Position numbers and translations under genes: made by a program. A model generated the notes under the pieces. The model was given only the letters and a program-made list of their open reading frames with translations. It ran no database searches and had not been told where the DNA came from. This document shows, one piece after another, positions 34,068 to 43,611 of a stretch of 64,000 bases of DNA. Every line of letters starts with the position of its first letter. The first letter of the stretch is position 1. Origin of the DNA: JADLGL01 sp963732865 (GTDB lineage Bacteria; Pseudomonadota; Alphaproteobacteria; Rhizobiales; Kaistiaceae); contig CAVTBC010000003.1 of assembly GCA_963732865.1 (NCBI GenBank), positions 62,001-126,000 on the forward strand. The letters are read 5' to 3'.

Positions 34068-34824
34068 TGCGCCGGTCCACGATAGCGTAGGCACGCTCGG
34101 TGATGCGGTTGAGTTCTGCTTCAAGCGCCAAGCGTTTGTGTTCAATGGCCGCGTCGTCGGCATCGGCGGGCACGGAGATGAAATCGCCGGCCACCATCGC
34201 CATCCGGCCGAAAGGCAGATTGATGCTGGTCCGGTCCCACGAGCCAACGGTCTTGCGCCGGCTGGTTGCCAGCGCCAGCGGCGCGATGGGGACGCCGGAG
34301 GCGCGGGCCAATTGGATGATCCCGGCGCCGGCCCGGCGGGCGACGGTGTTGGAAAGGTCAGCCGTGAGACTGACGGACTTGCCCTCCTTGAGGGCGTTGC
34401 GGAGCTTGAGGAATCCGGAAATGCCGCCGCGCTCGATGATCTTGTTCTGGTCGCGAGCCGCCGAGCCGCGAACGGTCTCGACCCCGAGCTTCTCGGCGAC
34501 GATGGCTTGAAGGTCGCCATCGCGATGGCGGGAGATCATCGCCACGATACGGTGATCCCGGCGGCGCACCGCGGGCAGCAGGAGATGCTGGCCGTGCCAC
34601 ATGGTAATGATCAGCGGCTCCGACAGATCGAGCGTCGCGTAGTCGACTGGGCCCTCATAGGTGAGCCGGTTGGTGGCGCCGACCAGCCGGATATAGCGGG
34701 CGGCCAGGCTGCCGATCATCCGGCGGACGCGCCGCGACTGGCCGACACGCTTCCACGTACCGCCAAGCAGCGATTTCCGCCGCTGCACAGGTTCCGGGAT
34801 TCCCTCGCCCTCCCCGATCGCCAC
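34060..34824 (-). CDS. DUF374 lysophospholipid acyltransferase-like protein
   Basis: 254 residues from a GTG start. LIITMWHGQHLLLPAV holds the conserved His of DUF374 (related to LpxL-type acyltransferases), followed by ISRHRDGDLQAIVAEKLGVETVRGS, and SVSLTADLSNTVARRAGAGIIQLARASGVPIAPLALA. The family is usually encoded next to waaA in alphaproteobacteria and is thought to act in lipid A or phospholipid acylation; no member's substrate is inferred from this sequence. Confidence 0.88.
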   Translation of the reverse strand: MAIGEGEGIPEPVQRRKSLLGGTWKRVGQSRRVRRMIGSLAARYIRLVGATNRLTYEGPVDYATLDLSEPLIITMWHGQHLLLPAVRRRDHRIVAMISRHRDGDLQAIVAEKLGVETVRGSAARDQNKIIERGGISGFLKLRNALKEGKSVSLTADLSNTVARRAGAGIIQLARASGVPIAPLALATSRRKTVGSWDRTSINLPFGRMAMVAGDFISVPADADDAAIEHKRLALEAELNRITERAYAIVDRRNG

Positions 34825-34858
34825 CGCGCCGCCCCGCTGGTTGCCGTCGGCCGGATCG

Positions 34859-35098
34859 CTATCCGGCGTCGAGTTCCGGTTCCAGCAGCCGATGCAGATG
34901 CACGATGTAGTACCGCATCATCGCGTCATCGACGGTCTGCTGGGCCTTGCCCTTCCACGCATCATAGGCGAGGCGGTAGTTGGGATAAATGCCGACGATT
35001 TCGAGTTCGGACAAATCGTCAAACTCGTTTGACGATAAAGACTTAAGCCGGCCGCCAAAGACGAGATGCAAAAGCTGGCGGGGAGGATCGCTGGCCAT
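34859..35098 (-). CDS. DUF4170 family protein
   Basis: 79 residues, soluble, acidic C-terminus. LLHLVFGGRLKSL, FDDLSELEIVGIYPNYRLAYDAWKGKAQQTVDDAMMRYYIVHLHRLL is the typical DUF4170 sequence. It sits between cysQ (27 bp upstream) and the DUF374 gene in the same orientation. Function unknown. Confidence 0.88.
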   Translation of the reverse strand: MASDPPRQLLHLVFGGRLKSLSSNEFDDLSELEIVGIYPNYRLAYDAWKGKAQQTVDDAMMRYYIVHLHRLLEPELDAG

Positions 35099-35125
35099 TT
35101 TCGGTTGTGCCTCGGGAAATGGGGA

Positions 35126-35941
35126 TCATGTCTGGTTGCCTGGACGAACGGCTAGGGCCGACTTGGACAGGCGCATCAGTTCGGAACAAAGGGCCGGTGG
35201 GCCGGCGACCATGGCGCCGTGGGCCGTCTCGGGCCGATCGTATCGGGGCTGGCTTCCGTCGAGATTGGTGAGAAGTCCTCCGGCTTCGTGCACCAAAAGG
35301 TCAACAGCGGCAAGGTCCCAGTCCTGTGCATTCGGCTTGATTGCTGCGCCATCGAGTCGCCCGTCGGCGACACGCGCAAGCCGGTAGGCGAGCGAAGCAT
35401 AGAAGACAGACGTAGCCCGGATCGGCGCGGCATCCGATATCGCTCCCAGTAGGCGCTGCGATACCGCCAGCGCCGCGCCATCGAGCTGCTGGCGCGCCGA
35501 GACATGGACAGGCTCGTCATTGCGGAAGGCGCCCCCGCCGGCAATCGCGCGGAAGAACTCGTGCCGGGCAGGCGTGGCGACGACACAAACGATCGGGCGC
35601 CCGGCCTCGACGAGGGCAATCGGGATGGTCCAGTCGGTGGCGCCCGCCATGAAGGCGCGCGTGCCGTCGATCGGATCGACAATGAAGGTCCTCTCAGCGG
35701 TCAGCCGACTTCCGTCATCCTCCAACTCTTCGGAGAGGAAGCCGTAGCCCGGGCGGGCGTCGAGCAGCAGCCGGTGCAGCAACCGGTCGACTGCGATGTC
35801 GGCCTCGGTCACCGGCGAATTGGCGCCCTTGGTCCACGACCGCGCCCCATTGCGGAAGAAGCCGGTCGCAATCTCGGCCGCCTCGCCGGCCGCTGTTGTC
35901 AGAAGGTCGAGTTCCTGTTGGAGGGTCGGTTTCGCGTTCAC
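35126..35941 (-). CDS. cysQ: Inositol monophosphatase-family phosphatase, CysQ-like
   Basis: 271 residues. The metal-binding motifs are EELEDD, DPIDGTRAFMAGATDWTIPIALVEAG and QDWDLAAVDLLVHEAGGLLT. CysQ hydrolyses 3'(2')-phosphoadenosine 5'-phosphate; inositol phosphatase activity cannot be excluded from sequence alone. The start is GTG overlapping the pmbA stop (GTGA). Confidence 0.87.
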   Translation of the reverse strand: MNAKPTLQQELDLLTTAAGEAAEIATGFFRNGARSWTKGANSPVTEADIAVDRLLHRLLLDARPGYGFLSEELEDDGSRLTAERTFIVDPIDGTRAFMAGATDWTIPIALVEAGRPIVCVVATPARHEFFRAIAGGGAFRNDEPVHVSARQQLDGAALAVSQRLLGAISDAAPIRATSVFYASLAYRLARVADGRLDGAAIKPNAQDWDLAAVDLLVHEAGGLLTNLDGSQPRYDRPETAHGAMVAGPPALCSELMRLSKSALAVRPGNQT

Positions 35942-37281
35942 CGACCAGCGACCGTCATCCCCTCAATCGCGACCGTCGGGGCGTTGGTGGTGAAGCGATA
36001 GGTAAGGTTGTTGGCGGGACGGAGCCGGGCAAACATGTCGCGCAGGTTGCCGGCTATGGTGATCTCGCTGAGCGATTCGGCGAGTTCGCCGTTGCGGATG
36101 TGAAAACCGGCGGCGCCGCGGCTGTAGTCGCCGGTGACGGTATTCACCCCCGCTCCGATCAGATCGGAAATGAAGACGCCGTCGCCGACATCGCGGATCA
36201 GCTCCTCCGGCGAAACGCTGCCGGGCATCAAGGTAAGATTGGTTGTTGACGGGCTGGTGCTGCCGCCACCCCGCGATGCGCGGCCATTGGTGGCGAGGCC
36301 GAGCTCACGGGCGGTCGCCGTGTCGAGCAGCCAGGCCTGGAGCACGCCGTCGGCGACGAGATCCAGCGCCGACTGGGCGACGCCCTCGCCGTCGAAGGGA
36401 CGCGAAGCAAGCGCCCGGCGGCGGAGCGGATCGTCGGCGATATTGATGCCGGCGGCAAAGATGCGCTTGCCGAGATCGCCGCCGAGGAAGGTCGTCTTGC
36501 GCGCGACCGAGGCGCCGTTGATGGCGCCCGCGAGGTGGCCGATCAGGCTTGAGGCGACGCGCTCGTCGAAGACGATGGTCGCCGGTCCGGTCTTCACGCG
36601 GCCCGGATTGAGGCGGCGGACGGCGCGCTCACCTGCGGTACGGCCAAGTTCGGCGGCCGGCGTCAGATCAGCGAGATGATTGCGAACGGCGTAATCATAA
36701 TCGCGCTCCATCCCCTGCCCTTCGCCGGCAATGGCGATGGCAGTGAGCGAATGGCGGGAGCGCAAATAGGAGCCGGCAAAGCCGTCGCTGGTGGCGAGCA
36801 CCAGACCCTCGACCGACCAGCCGGCGCTGGTGCCGCCGGAATTGGTCACGCCGGCCACGGCGCGGGCGGCGTTTTCCGCCTCCTGTGCCCGGGCGGTGAG
36901 GTCCTCGACGGTCGGAATTGTCTCGTCGAGCAGATCAAGGTCGGGCCAATCGGTCGCCAGACGATCCCTGTCGGCAAGGCTGGCATAGGGATCCTCGGGC
37001 GCCACCCTGGCCATGGCGATGGCGCGTTCGACCAGTTCCTCGGACGGCATCAGGCTATTGGCCGAGACGCTGGCATTGCGTTTGCCGACGAACACGCGGA
37101 GCGAAAAATTGTCCCGCTCCGAGCGCGTTGTCTCCTCGACCTTGCCGAGGCGCAATTCAATATCGAGCGACACGCGGCGGAGAGAAACCGCGTCGGCGCC
37201 GTCGGCCCCGGCGCGCTTGGCTGTTTCGACGAGGCGCGCGGCGCGGTCGAGAAGGTCGGTCTGATCCATCAAGGCTGTCAT
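35938..37281 (-). CDS. pmbA: TldD/PmbA family protein PmbA (TldE)
   Basis: 447 residues from the ATG at 37281; another ATG lies four codons in and the frame is open further upstream without family features. GVNTVTGDYSRGAAGFHIRNGEL and the DNFSLRVFVGKRNASVSAN segment are typical of PmbA, the non-catalytic partner of the TldD metalloprotease (no HExxxH motif is present). The TldD/E pair processes modified peptides and antitoxins in enterobacteria. It heads an operon with cysQ and the LPS genes. Confidence 0.92.
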   Translation of the reverse strand: MTALMDQTDLLDRAARLVETAKRAGADGADAVSLRRVSLDIELRLGKVEETTRSERDNFSLRVFVGKRNASVSANSLMPSEELVERAIAMARVAPEDPYASLADRDRLATDWPDLDLLDETIPTVEDLTARAQEAENAARAVAGVTNSGGTSAGWSVEGLVLATSDGFAGSYLRSRHSLTAIAIAGEGQGMERDYDYAVRNHLADLTPAAELGRTAGERAVRRLNPGRVKTGPATIVFDERVASSLIGHLAGAINGASVARKTTFLGGDLGKRIFAAGINIADDPLRRRALASRPFDGEGVAQSALDLVADGVLQAWLLDTATARELGLATNGRASRGGGSTSPSTTNLTLMPGSVSPEELIRDVGDGVFISDLIGAGVNTVTGDYSRGAAGFHIRNGELAESLSEITIAGNLRDMFARLRPANNLTYRFTTNAPTVAIEGMTVAGR

Positions 37282-37348
37282 GGGCCCTGTAGTAGGGTCG
37301 CCGCTCGCCAGCGGCAAGGGCAGGCAAGGACCGAAGGGCGAAATCCCC

Positions 37349-38179
37349 TTATGCCAGAATCCGTTCCAGCTGGCGCTTGAGATCGTCCTTGATCGGCGCC
37401 GCCGCGTCGATGATCGCTTCGACCTTGCCAAATTCGAGGCCGCCGAAATGTTCGACCGGCGGTTCGATCAAGATGTCGGGCTTGACCCGCTTCAGCTTCT
37501 CGTCGGTGACGGCGTGCATCATGATCATCGTCGACCCGACCAGCGCTTCGAGCCGTTTGGGAACGCGGATCGGCTCGCCGGTTTTGCGCAGAACAAGATC
37601 AATGGCAACGCAGATACCGCCCTCCGGCATGGCGTGATCGAAAGGCAGAGGATTGATGATGCCGCCATCGACCAAGGGCCGACCGCCAATGACGACAGGG
37701 CGGAAGATGAAGGGAATCGCCATCGACGCCGCGACGGCCGGAATCAAAGGGCCAGACGAAAAGGTCGTCTCCCGCCAGCCATAGAAATCAGTGGCGACCA
37801 CGGTCAGCGGGATCTTGAGATCCTCGAAGGTCTCCGGAAGGCGGTTGCCAAAGGCGAGGAGCACGGCGTCGGCCGAAAGCTGACCGGCGGTGGACCGCAG
37901 CGGCCCGAACAAATTGCGCACCGTTCGCGGCCGCGCCTTCCACATGCTTGTCACCAGTTCGCGGCGGCGGTGACGCAGATCGCGGAGAAAGACCTCGATC
38001 TCAGCGCCCGTGAAGCCGGCGGCGTAGAAGGCGCCCATGATGGCGCCCATCGAAGTGCCGGCGATGATCGACGGCTTGAGACCGAGCTCGTCAAAGGCCT
38101 GCAGCGCTTTCACATGGGCGAAGCCAAGGGCGCCGCCGCCGCCCAGAGCCAAGCCTATCGGTCGATCCGTCACAATCAT
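37349..38179 (-). CDS. Patatin-like phospholipase (RssA-type)
   Basis: 276 residues. GLALGGGGALGFAHV supplies the oxyanion hole, IIAGTSMGAIMGAFYAAG holds the GxSxG nucleophile Ser, and the Asp-Gly of PLVDGGIINPLPFD completes the catalytic dyad. The ATG at 38179 has GGAAGGA upstream and overlaps the rsmD stop as ATGA, so it is preferred over the ATG at 38194. Probably a cytoplasmic or membrane-associated lipid hydrolase; substrate unknown. Confidence 0.9.
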   Translation of the reverse strand: MIVTDRPIGLALGGGGALGFAHVKALQAFDELGLKPSIIAGTSMGAIMGAFYAAGFTGAEIEVFLRDLRHRRRELVTSMWKARPRTVRNLFGPLRSTAGQLSADAVLLAFGNRLPETFEDLKIPLTVVATDFYGWRETTFSSGPLIPAVAASMAIPFIFRPVVIGGRPLVDGGIINPLPFDHAMPEGGICVAIDLVLRKTGEPIRVPKRLEALVGSTMIMMHAVTDEKLKRVKPDILIEPPVEHFGGLEFGKVEAIIDAAAPIKDDLKRQLERILA

Positions 38180-38736
38180 TTCGATCCTTCCCAACGCAGG
38201 AACAACAGCCGAGTCTCGCCGACGGCACGTTGATCCAAATCAGCGAAACCGGGCGGCAAAGAGACGGCGGCGTTTGCCGCCTCCTCCAGAACGCCGATCG
38301 CTCCCGGGACGAGCCAGCCCCCTGTTGCCGCCGAATCCAAGGCCGCCTCGCCAAGGCCGCGCCCATAGGGCGGGTCTGCAAAGAAGAGGCCGAACGGCCC
38401 GAGATTGCCGACCTCGCCGAGTTTCGTTGCGTCGCGGCGGTAGATACGGGCGCGGCCGGTAAGGTTGAGAGCCTCGATATTGCGGCGGATCGTGGCGCGG
38501 GCATCGGCAGATTGCTCGACCATCAGGCAGCTCACAGCGCCGCGTGACAGCGCTTCGATGCCTAGCGCGCCAGTGCCGGCAAAGAGATCGAGCACAAGCT
38601 CGCCGCTGGCCGGGTCGCCATAGCGGTGGGCGAGGATATCAAAGATCGTCTCGCGGACGCGGTCCGAGGTCGGCCGCGTCGCCCCGGCCGGACCGGCCAG
38701 CGAGCGGCCGCGGAACTCACCGCCGACGACGCGCAT
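38176..38736 (-). CDS. rsmD: 16S rRNA (guanine(966)-N2)-methyltransferase RsmD
   Basis: 186 residues from the ATG at 38736 (MRVVGGEFRGRSL, the family start). The SAM-binding loop is VLDLFAGTGALGIEALSRG and the catalytic motif is FFADPPYGRGL (DPPY). It methylates G966 of 16S rRNA during 30S assembly. It overlaps rluB by 20 bp and the patatin gene by 4 bp; rluB-rsmD linkage is common. Confidence 0.95.
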   Translation of the reverse strand: MRVVGGEFRGRSLAGPAGATRPTSDRVRETIFDILAHRYGDPASGELVLDLFAGTGALGIEALSRGAVSCLMVEQSADARATIRRNIEALNLTGRARIYRRDATKLGEVGNLGPFGLFFADPPYGRGLGEAALDSAATGGWLVPGAIGVLEEAANAAVSLPPGFADLDQRAVGETRLLFLRWEGSK

Positions 38737-39580
38737 TCTTCTGCCATGGTGGCCGCCCCGTCGCGGCGCGTGCGGGCGCCGCCGCCCGCGGATCGGCGAC
38801 GAGAATGCCCGCTGCTTCCGCGAGCTTCTCGCCAAGTTGGTCGCGGAGCACGCGCCCCCTTATCTCGCGCACCTGCCCAACCGGCAGGTCGCCGAGCTGG
38901 AACGGCCCGAAGGAGACGCGGATGAGCCGCGTCACGGCGAGGCCGAGATGCTCCATCACCCGCTTGATCTCGCGGTTCTTGCCCTCGCGGAGGCCGATCG
39001 TCACCCAGGCATTGGTGCCCTGCTTGCGCTCCAGAGCCGCCTCGATCGGCCCATAGAGGACGCGATCGATGGCGATGCCGTCGGCGAGAGCTGCAAATTG
39101 CGCCTCGTCGACGGTGCCATGAACCCGCACGCGGTAGCGCCGCAGCCAACCCGTCGACGGCAGCTCCAGCACGCGCGCCAGCCCGCCATCATTGGTGAGT
39201 AGCAGGAGGCCCTCTGTGGTGATGTCCAAGCGCCCAACGGTGACAACGCGCGGCAGCATTTCCGGCAGGGCCTCGAATACAGTGCGGCGGCCCTCCGGGT
39301 CGCGCGCCGTGGTGACCAGACCTTTCGGCTTGTGGTAGAGCCACAGCCGCGTTGGCGACTTCATCGGCAGCGGCTCGCCGTCGATGAGAACGGTGTCGTC
39401 GGGGCCGACATTGCGCGCTGGCGATGTCAGGATCGATCCGTTGACGGCAACGCGGCCGGCCGCGATCCAGGTCTCCGCCTCGCGGCGCGAGCACAGGCCG
39501 GCGCGGGCCATGACTTTGGCAATGCGCTCGCCGTCGGTGGAAGCGGGTTCGGAGGGCGTGGGTTTCATGGGGCCCTTCAT
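38717..39580 (-). CDS. rluB: Ribosomal large subunit pseudouridine synthase, RluB/RsuA family
   Basis: 287 residues. An S4 RNA-binding domain (RIAKVMARAGLCSRREAETWIAAGRVAVNG) is followed by the pseudouridine synthase domain with the catalytic Asp in VGRLDITTEGLLLLTNDG. The C-terminal 50 residues are Ala/Arg-rich. Start is either 39580 or the ATG at 39568, the latter with AAGGG upstream. It diverges from tadA. Confidence 0.92.
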   Translation of the reverse strand: MKGPMKPTPSEPASTDGERIAKVMARAGLCSRREAETWIAAGRVAVNGSILTSPARNVGPDDTVLIDGEPLPMKSPTRLWLYHKPKGLVTTARDPEGRRTVFEALPEMLPRVVTVGRLDITTEGLLLLTNDGGLARVLELPSTGWLRRYRVRVHGTVDEAQFAALADGIAIDRVLYGPIEAALERKQGTNAWVTIGLREGKNREIKRVMEHLGLAVTRLIRVSFGPFQLGDLPVGQVREIRGRVLRDQLGEKLAEAAGILVADPRAAAPARAATGRPPWQKNARRRR

Positions 39581-39597
39581 ATCATCGGCGGAGCGCC

Positions 39598-40065
39598 GTG
39601 CGAGGTAAGGCTTTGGGCAAATCGACGCCGATGGAACTGGCGCTGGCGGAAGCCGAGGCGGCGGCGGCCCGCGGCGAGGTCCCGGTCGGCGCGGTCGTCA
39701 TGTGGGACGGGGCGGTTATCGCGGCCGCCGGCAATCGCACTCTGGAGCTGCGCGACCCGACCGCCCATGCCGAAATGCTGGCGATCCGTGAAGCCGCCTC
39801 GGTGCTTGGCTCGGAGCGGCTTGGCGATTGCGACCTCCACGTCACATTGGAGCCCTGCCCGATGTGCGCCGCGGCAATCTCCTTCGCCCGCATCCGCAGG
39901 CTGTACTACGGCGCCAGCGATCCCAAGGGCGGCGCGGTCGAGCATGGCGTCCGCTATTTCCACTCGGTCACTTGCCATCACAGACCGGAAGTTTATGGCG
40001 GCATCGGCGAGAGCGAAGCCTCGGCTCTGCTCAAGAGATTTTTTGCCGCGAAACAAATCCCTTAG
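39598..40065 (+). CDS. tadA: tRNA-specific adenosine deaminase TadA
   Basis: 155 residues from GTG 39598 (a later ATG at 39631 starts MELALAEAE). Zinc and catalytic motifs are intact: TAHAEMLAIREAA with His-Ala-Glu, and EPCPMCAAAISFARI with the two Cys. It converts A34 to inosine in tRNA-Arg(ACG), an essential reaction. Its stop overlaps that of the convergent hisG by 4 bp. Confidence 0.95.
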   Translation: MRGKALGKSTPMELALAEAEAAAARGEVPVGAVVMWDGAVIAAAGNRTLELRDPTAHAEMLAIREAASVLGSERLGDCDLHVTLEPCPMCAAAISFARIRRLYYGASDPKGGAVEHGVRYFHSVTCHHRPEVYGGIGESEASALLKRFFAAKQIP

Positions 40066-40814
40066 CCGCGACTGCCGACTTTCTGAATCAAGCGATCGAA
40101 GGCCGTTTCGACCGCGCTGTCGCCTGCGATCCGCGCGCGGATGGCGGCGAGGCCGGCCTTGGCTTCGGGGCTCCAGGATGCCGTGAGACTGGCGACGAGA
40201 TGCGCCTGCGAAGCAAGGATCGTCCCGTCGCTGACGCGCTTCAGGCCGTTGGCGGCGAGCGTCGTCCCCGTCGTCGTGATGTCGACGATGAGGTCGGCCG
40301 CGCCTGACGCGGGGGTACCTTCGGTGGCGCCGAGGCTTTCGACGATGCGATAGCCGGCGATGCCGTGGCCGGAGAAGAAGCGCCGCGTCAGGTTGAAATA
40401 TTTGGTTGCCACTTTGAGACGGCGACCATGGCGGCGGCGAAAATCGTCCGCCACGTCGTCGAGGTCGGCCATCGTCTCGACGTCGATCCAGGCATGCGGC
40501 ACCGCGACCATGACGTCGGCGAAGCCGAAGCCGAGCGGCATGACGAGATCGACCCGCTGCTCCCAGTCCTCAATGCGCTCCTCGACCAGATCGAGGCCAG
40601 TGATGCCAAGATGCGCGCCGCCATTGGCCAATTCGCGCGCAATCTCACCGGCCGACAGGAACGCAATCTCGACGTCGCCGATGCCGGTGATGATGCCGCG
40701 ATAGGCGCGGGAATCAGGCTGGACCACTTCCAACCCGGCCCCGGCGAAGAAGGCATTCGCCTTTTCCTGGAGGCGTCCTTTGGATGGGATGGCGAGGATC
40801 AAGGGCGGCGCCAT
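40062..40814 (-). CDS. hisG: ATP phosphoribosyltransferase, short form HisG
   Basis: 250 residues, short-form HisG without the C-terminal ACT-like regulatory domain. LAIPSKGRLQEKANAFF, LGITGLDLVEER, and ADLIVDITTTGTTLAANGL (phosphoribosyl pyrophosphate binding loop) are diagnostic. It catalyses the first step of histidine synthesis and needs HisZ, which is encoded immediately upstream with a one-base overlap (TGATG). Confidence 0.95.
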   Translation of the reverse strand: MAPPLILAIPSKGRLQEKANAFFAGAGLEVVQPDSRAYRGIITGIGDVEIAFLSAGEIARELANGGAHLGITGLDLVEERIEDWEQRVDLVMPLGFGFADVMVAVPHAWIDVETMADLDDVADDFRRRHGRRLKVATKYFNLTRRFFSGHGIAGYRIVESLGATEGTPASGAADLIVDITTTGTTLAANGLKRVSDGTILASQAHLVASLTASWSPEAKAGLAAIRARIAGDSAVETAFDRLIQKVGSRG

Positions 40815-41923
40815 CAGGATGCCTCCAGCCGGTCGAGCCAGAGGGCGAAGCCCACGGCCGGGATGTCATCGCCCGTACCGTCCCGATTGCGGATGAGCGA
40901 CAGTAGCCGGTCATAGCGGCCGCCACCCGCGATCGGCCTGTCGTCGGCCCGGGCCGGATCGCGCAGTTCGAAGACGAACCCCGTGTAGTAGTCGAGGCGG
41001 CGGCCGAAATCGGCGGCGAAGGTCAGCCCGTCGGTGTCGATGCCGTGGCCGACCAACCCCAGCGTGCGGTGCGTGAAGCGCTCGACGGCGACGGCGAGCC
41101 CCGGCGCCTCTTCGGCAGCGAGCTCGCCCAGCGCCAGCGCCGCGTCGTCGGGCGTGCCGGCGATGCCGAGGAAGCGCCGGATCACCGAAACGGCGCGCAT
41201 GTCCTCGTCCGTGCCGGCGGCGAGCGCCTGCTGCTCGACGAAGCGGTCGGCGATTTCCGCGGCGGTGCGACCTCCCACCTGCGAGATGCCGGCGCCAGCG
41301 AGCAACTCGGCCACCGCATCGGCGGTTTCGCCACGGTCGGTCGAATCGAATGCGGCCAGATCCGGCCGCGGCCGGGCGGTTTTGCCGGACAGCTCGTCAA
41401 GCTGCACGCTAAGCCGGGCGTTGTCGCCGAAGGAACGCGCGAGACGGCGGCGCCACAGCTCGGACAATGGTAGCGCATCCAGCAGCGCGGCAAAGAGCGC
41501 GGAATCGCCGATGCGCACGGTCGGCGCCTCGACGTCGAACAGCGCGATGGCGCGCAGCGCCAAAGCCAGCGTATCGGCGTCGGCGTCCATGATGTCCGTC
41601 CGGCCGATCAATTCGATGCCGGCCTGGTGGAACTCGCCGGTCTCGCCGGGCCGCTGGCGGAACACCGGGCCATGATAGGCATAGGCCGCAACACGAGCCG
41701 GATCGCCGGTGGTCAAATGATGCAGCGCAACCGGGATCGTGTAGTCGGGCCGCAAGCAGAGATCGGCGCCATCATTGGTGGCGGTGAGAAACATGCGGCG
41801 GCGCAGATCCTCGCCGGCTAGGTCGAGGAAGAGATCGGCGTCATGCAGGAGCGGCGGCTCGATGAAGGCATAGCCGGCGCGATCGAGGAGATCACGCAAC
41901 CGGTCGACCGGACCGAGGGTCAC
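40814..41923 (-). CDS. hisZ: ATP phosphoribosyltransferase regulatory subunit HisZ
   Basis: 369 residues, a HisRS-like catalytic fold without aminoacylation motifs in full: CLRPDYTIPVALHHL and RQRPGETGEFHQAGIELIG resemble HisRS motif 2, and GGGRYDRLL motif 3. It is the activating and feedback-sensing partner of short HisG. The GTG start overlaps the hisS stop (GTGA). Confidence 0.93.
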   Translation of the reverse strand: MTLGPVDRLRDLLDRAGYAFIEPPLLHDADLFLDLAGEDLRRRMFLTATNDGADLCLRPDYTIPVALHHLTTGDPARVAAYAYHGPVFRQRPGETGEFHQAGIELIGRTDIMDADADTLALALRAIALFDVEAPTVRIGDSALFAALLDALPLSELWRRRLARSFGDNARLSVQLDELSGKTARPRPDLAAFDSTDRGETADAVAELLAGAGISQVGGRTAAEIADRFVEQQALAAGTDEDMRAVSVIRRFLGIAGTPDDAALALGELAAEEAPGLAVAVERFTHRTLGLVGHGIDTDGLTFAADFGRRLDYYTGFVFELRDPARADDRPIAGGGRYDRLLSLIRNRDGTGDDIPAVGFALWLDRLEAS

Positions 41924-43503
41924 GACCTGTCCCTCTGGCGCGCGAGCAGCTTGCGTATCTCGGCCACGAGGTCCGTCACGTTCGCCTCGAACTGGCCCGG
42001 CCGCTCCTCGCGCCAGGCGACGTTGTCGGCGATGTCGGCGGAAAGCTCCTTGCCGAGGGCGAGGTCTTTGATCTGGACGACGCCGCGGGATCGCTCGTCC
42101 TCGCCCTGGATGACGACGCAGGGCGCACCGCGGCGGTCGGCATATTTCATCTGTGCCTTCATGCCGGAATCGCCGAGATAGAGCTCAGCGGCGATGTCGG
42201 CGTTGCGCAGTTCTGTGACCATCGCCTGCGTCTCCGCGATGCGCTCGCGGTCCATGACGAGGACGACGACCGGACCAGCCATATCGGCGGCGTCGACTTT
42301 GCCGAGCGCCTTGAGCGCAGCAAGGAGACGCGACACGCCGATCGAGAAACCGGTCGCCGGCACGTCCTCGCGGAAGCGGCCGACCAGCCCGTCATAACGC
42401 CCGCCACCGCCGACCGAACCGAAGACAACCTTCTCGCCCTTGTCGTTCGGCACGTCGAACAGGAGCTCGGCCTCGAAGACGGCGCCGGTGTAATATTCGA
42501 GGCCGCGCACGACCGAGGTGTCGATCAGGACGCGATCGCCATAGCCGGCGGCCTGGACGAAATCCGACACGGCGCGCAATTCGGCGATGCCGGCATGCGC
42601 CTGATCGTTCTTGGCGAACACCATGTGCAGGAAATCGATGACGTCGAAGCGGCCCCCTGCCGGCGCCGGCGTCGGCAGGCCGAGACCCGTCGGATCGCCG
42701 CCGGACGCCATCGCACCGACGAAGGTCTTGGCGTTGAGGAAGCGGAAGATTGCAGCAATCTGTTCGCCGTCGAGACCAGCGCCCTTGGTGAAGTCGCCAC
42801 TCTCATCCTCGCGGCCGGGCCCGAGGAGGTCGCGGACGCCGTCCATGCCGAGGCGGTCGAATTTGTCGATGGCACGCAGGACGGTCAGACGCCTGCCCGC
42901 CTCCTCGGCTCCGCCGAGCCCGGCGACTTCCATGACGCCGTCGAGGATCTTCCGCGAATTGACCTTGATGACATATTGCCCGCGCTTGATGCCGAGCGCC
43001 TCGACGGCATCGGCCGCCATCATGCACATCTCGGCGTCGGCGGCGGGTGAGGAAGCGCCAACGGTATCGGCGTCGAACTGCATGAACTGGCGGAAGCGGC
43101 CGGGGCCCGGCTTCTCGTTGCGGAAGACCCAGCCGGCCCGGTAGGAGCGGAAGGGCTTGGCGAGGCGCTCGTAGTTCTCGGCAAAGTAGCGCGCGAGCGG
43201 CGCAGTCAGATCGTAGCGAAGCGACAACCAGCGTTCGTCGTTTGGGACATCGGGAACACCCGATGTTCCTGGATCGTCCTGGAACGAGAAGACGCCTTCA
43301 TTCGGCCGGTCCTGGTCAGGCAGGAATTTGCCGAGCGCATCGGTGAACTCGATCATCGGCGTCTCGACCGGTTCGAAGCCGTAGCGCTCATAGACCGCCT
43401 TGATGGTGGCGATCATCCTGTCCATGGCGCGGATATCCGCGGCGGAGCGGTCGGCGAAACCGCGCGGCAATTCCGCCTTCAGCCTGTTGTCGCTCTTGGC
43501 CAT
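41920..43503 (-). CDS. hisS: Histidyl-tRNA synthetase
   Basis: 527 residues, class II synthetase. Motif 2 region SLRYDLTAPLARYFAEN, RPFRSYRAGWVFRNEKPGPGRFRQFMQFDAD; histidine motif GLEYYTGAVFEAE; motif 3 SVGGGGRYDGLVGRF; C-terminal anticodon-binding domain (VVVLVMDRERI, RGAPCVVIQGEDE). Heads the hisS-hisZ-hisG operon, an arrangement typical of alphaproteobacteria. Confidence 0.96.
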   Translation of the reverse strand: MAKSDNRLKAELPRGFADRSAADIRAMDRMIATIKAVYERYGFEPVETPMIEFTDALGKFLPDQDRPNEGVFSFQDDPGTSGVPDVPNDERWLSLRYDLTAPLARYFAENYERLAKPFRSYRAGWVFRNEKPGPGRFRQFMQFDADTVGASSPAADAEMCMMAADAVEALGIKRGQYVIKVNSRKILDGVMEVAGLGGAEEAGRRLTVLRAIDKFDRLGMDGVRDLLGPGREDESGDFTKGAGLDGEQIAAIFRFLNAKTFVGAMASGGDPTGLGLPTPAPAGGRFDVIDFLHMVFAKNDQAHAGIAELRAVSDFVQAAGYGDRVLIDTSVVRGLEYYTGAVFEAELLFDVPNDKGEKVVFGSVGGGGRYDGLVGRFREDVPATGFSIGVSRLLAALKALGKVDAADMAGPVVVLVMDRERIAETQAMVTELRNADIAAELYLGDSGMKAQMKYADRRGAPCVVIQGEDERSRGVVQIKDLALGKELSADIADNVAWREERPGQFEANVTDLVAEIRKLLARQRDRS

Positions 43504-43611
43504 GACCGTGGAGTGCTTGGGGTTTTGGCCCCGGACGGATCGGCCCGGCGCCTGCGAAGCGCTTGGTAGCGGATCGCTATCCGAGCGGCAAGGCGAAGCG
43601 TCCCTCAGTAG

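Noticed and set aside
32595..34085. 496-codon plus-strand frame
   Set aside because: Antisense to lpxK and waaA; composition is that of a shadow frame.
34068..34520. N-terminal extension of the waaA frame
   Set aside because: It overlaps the DUF374 gene in another frame and has no WaaA features; ATG 34067 gives the usual length.
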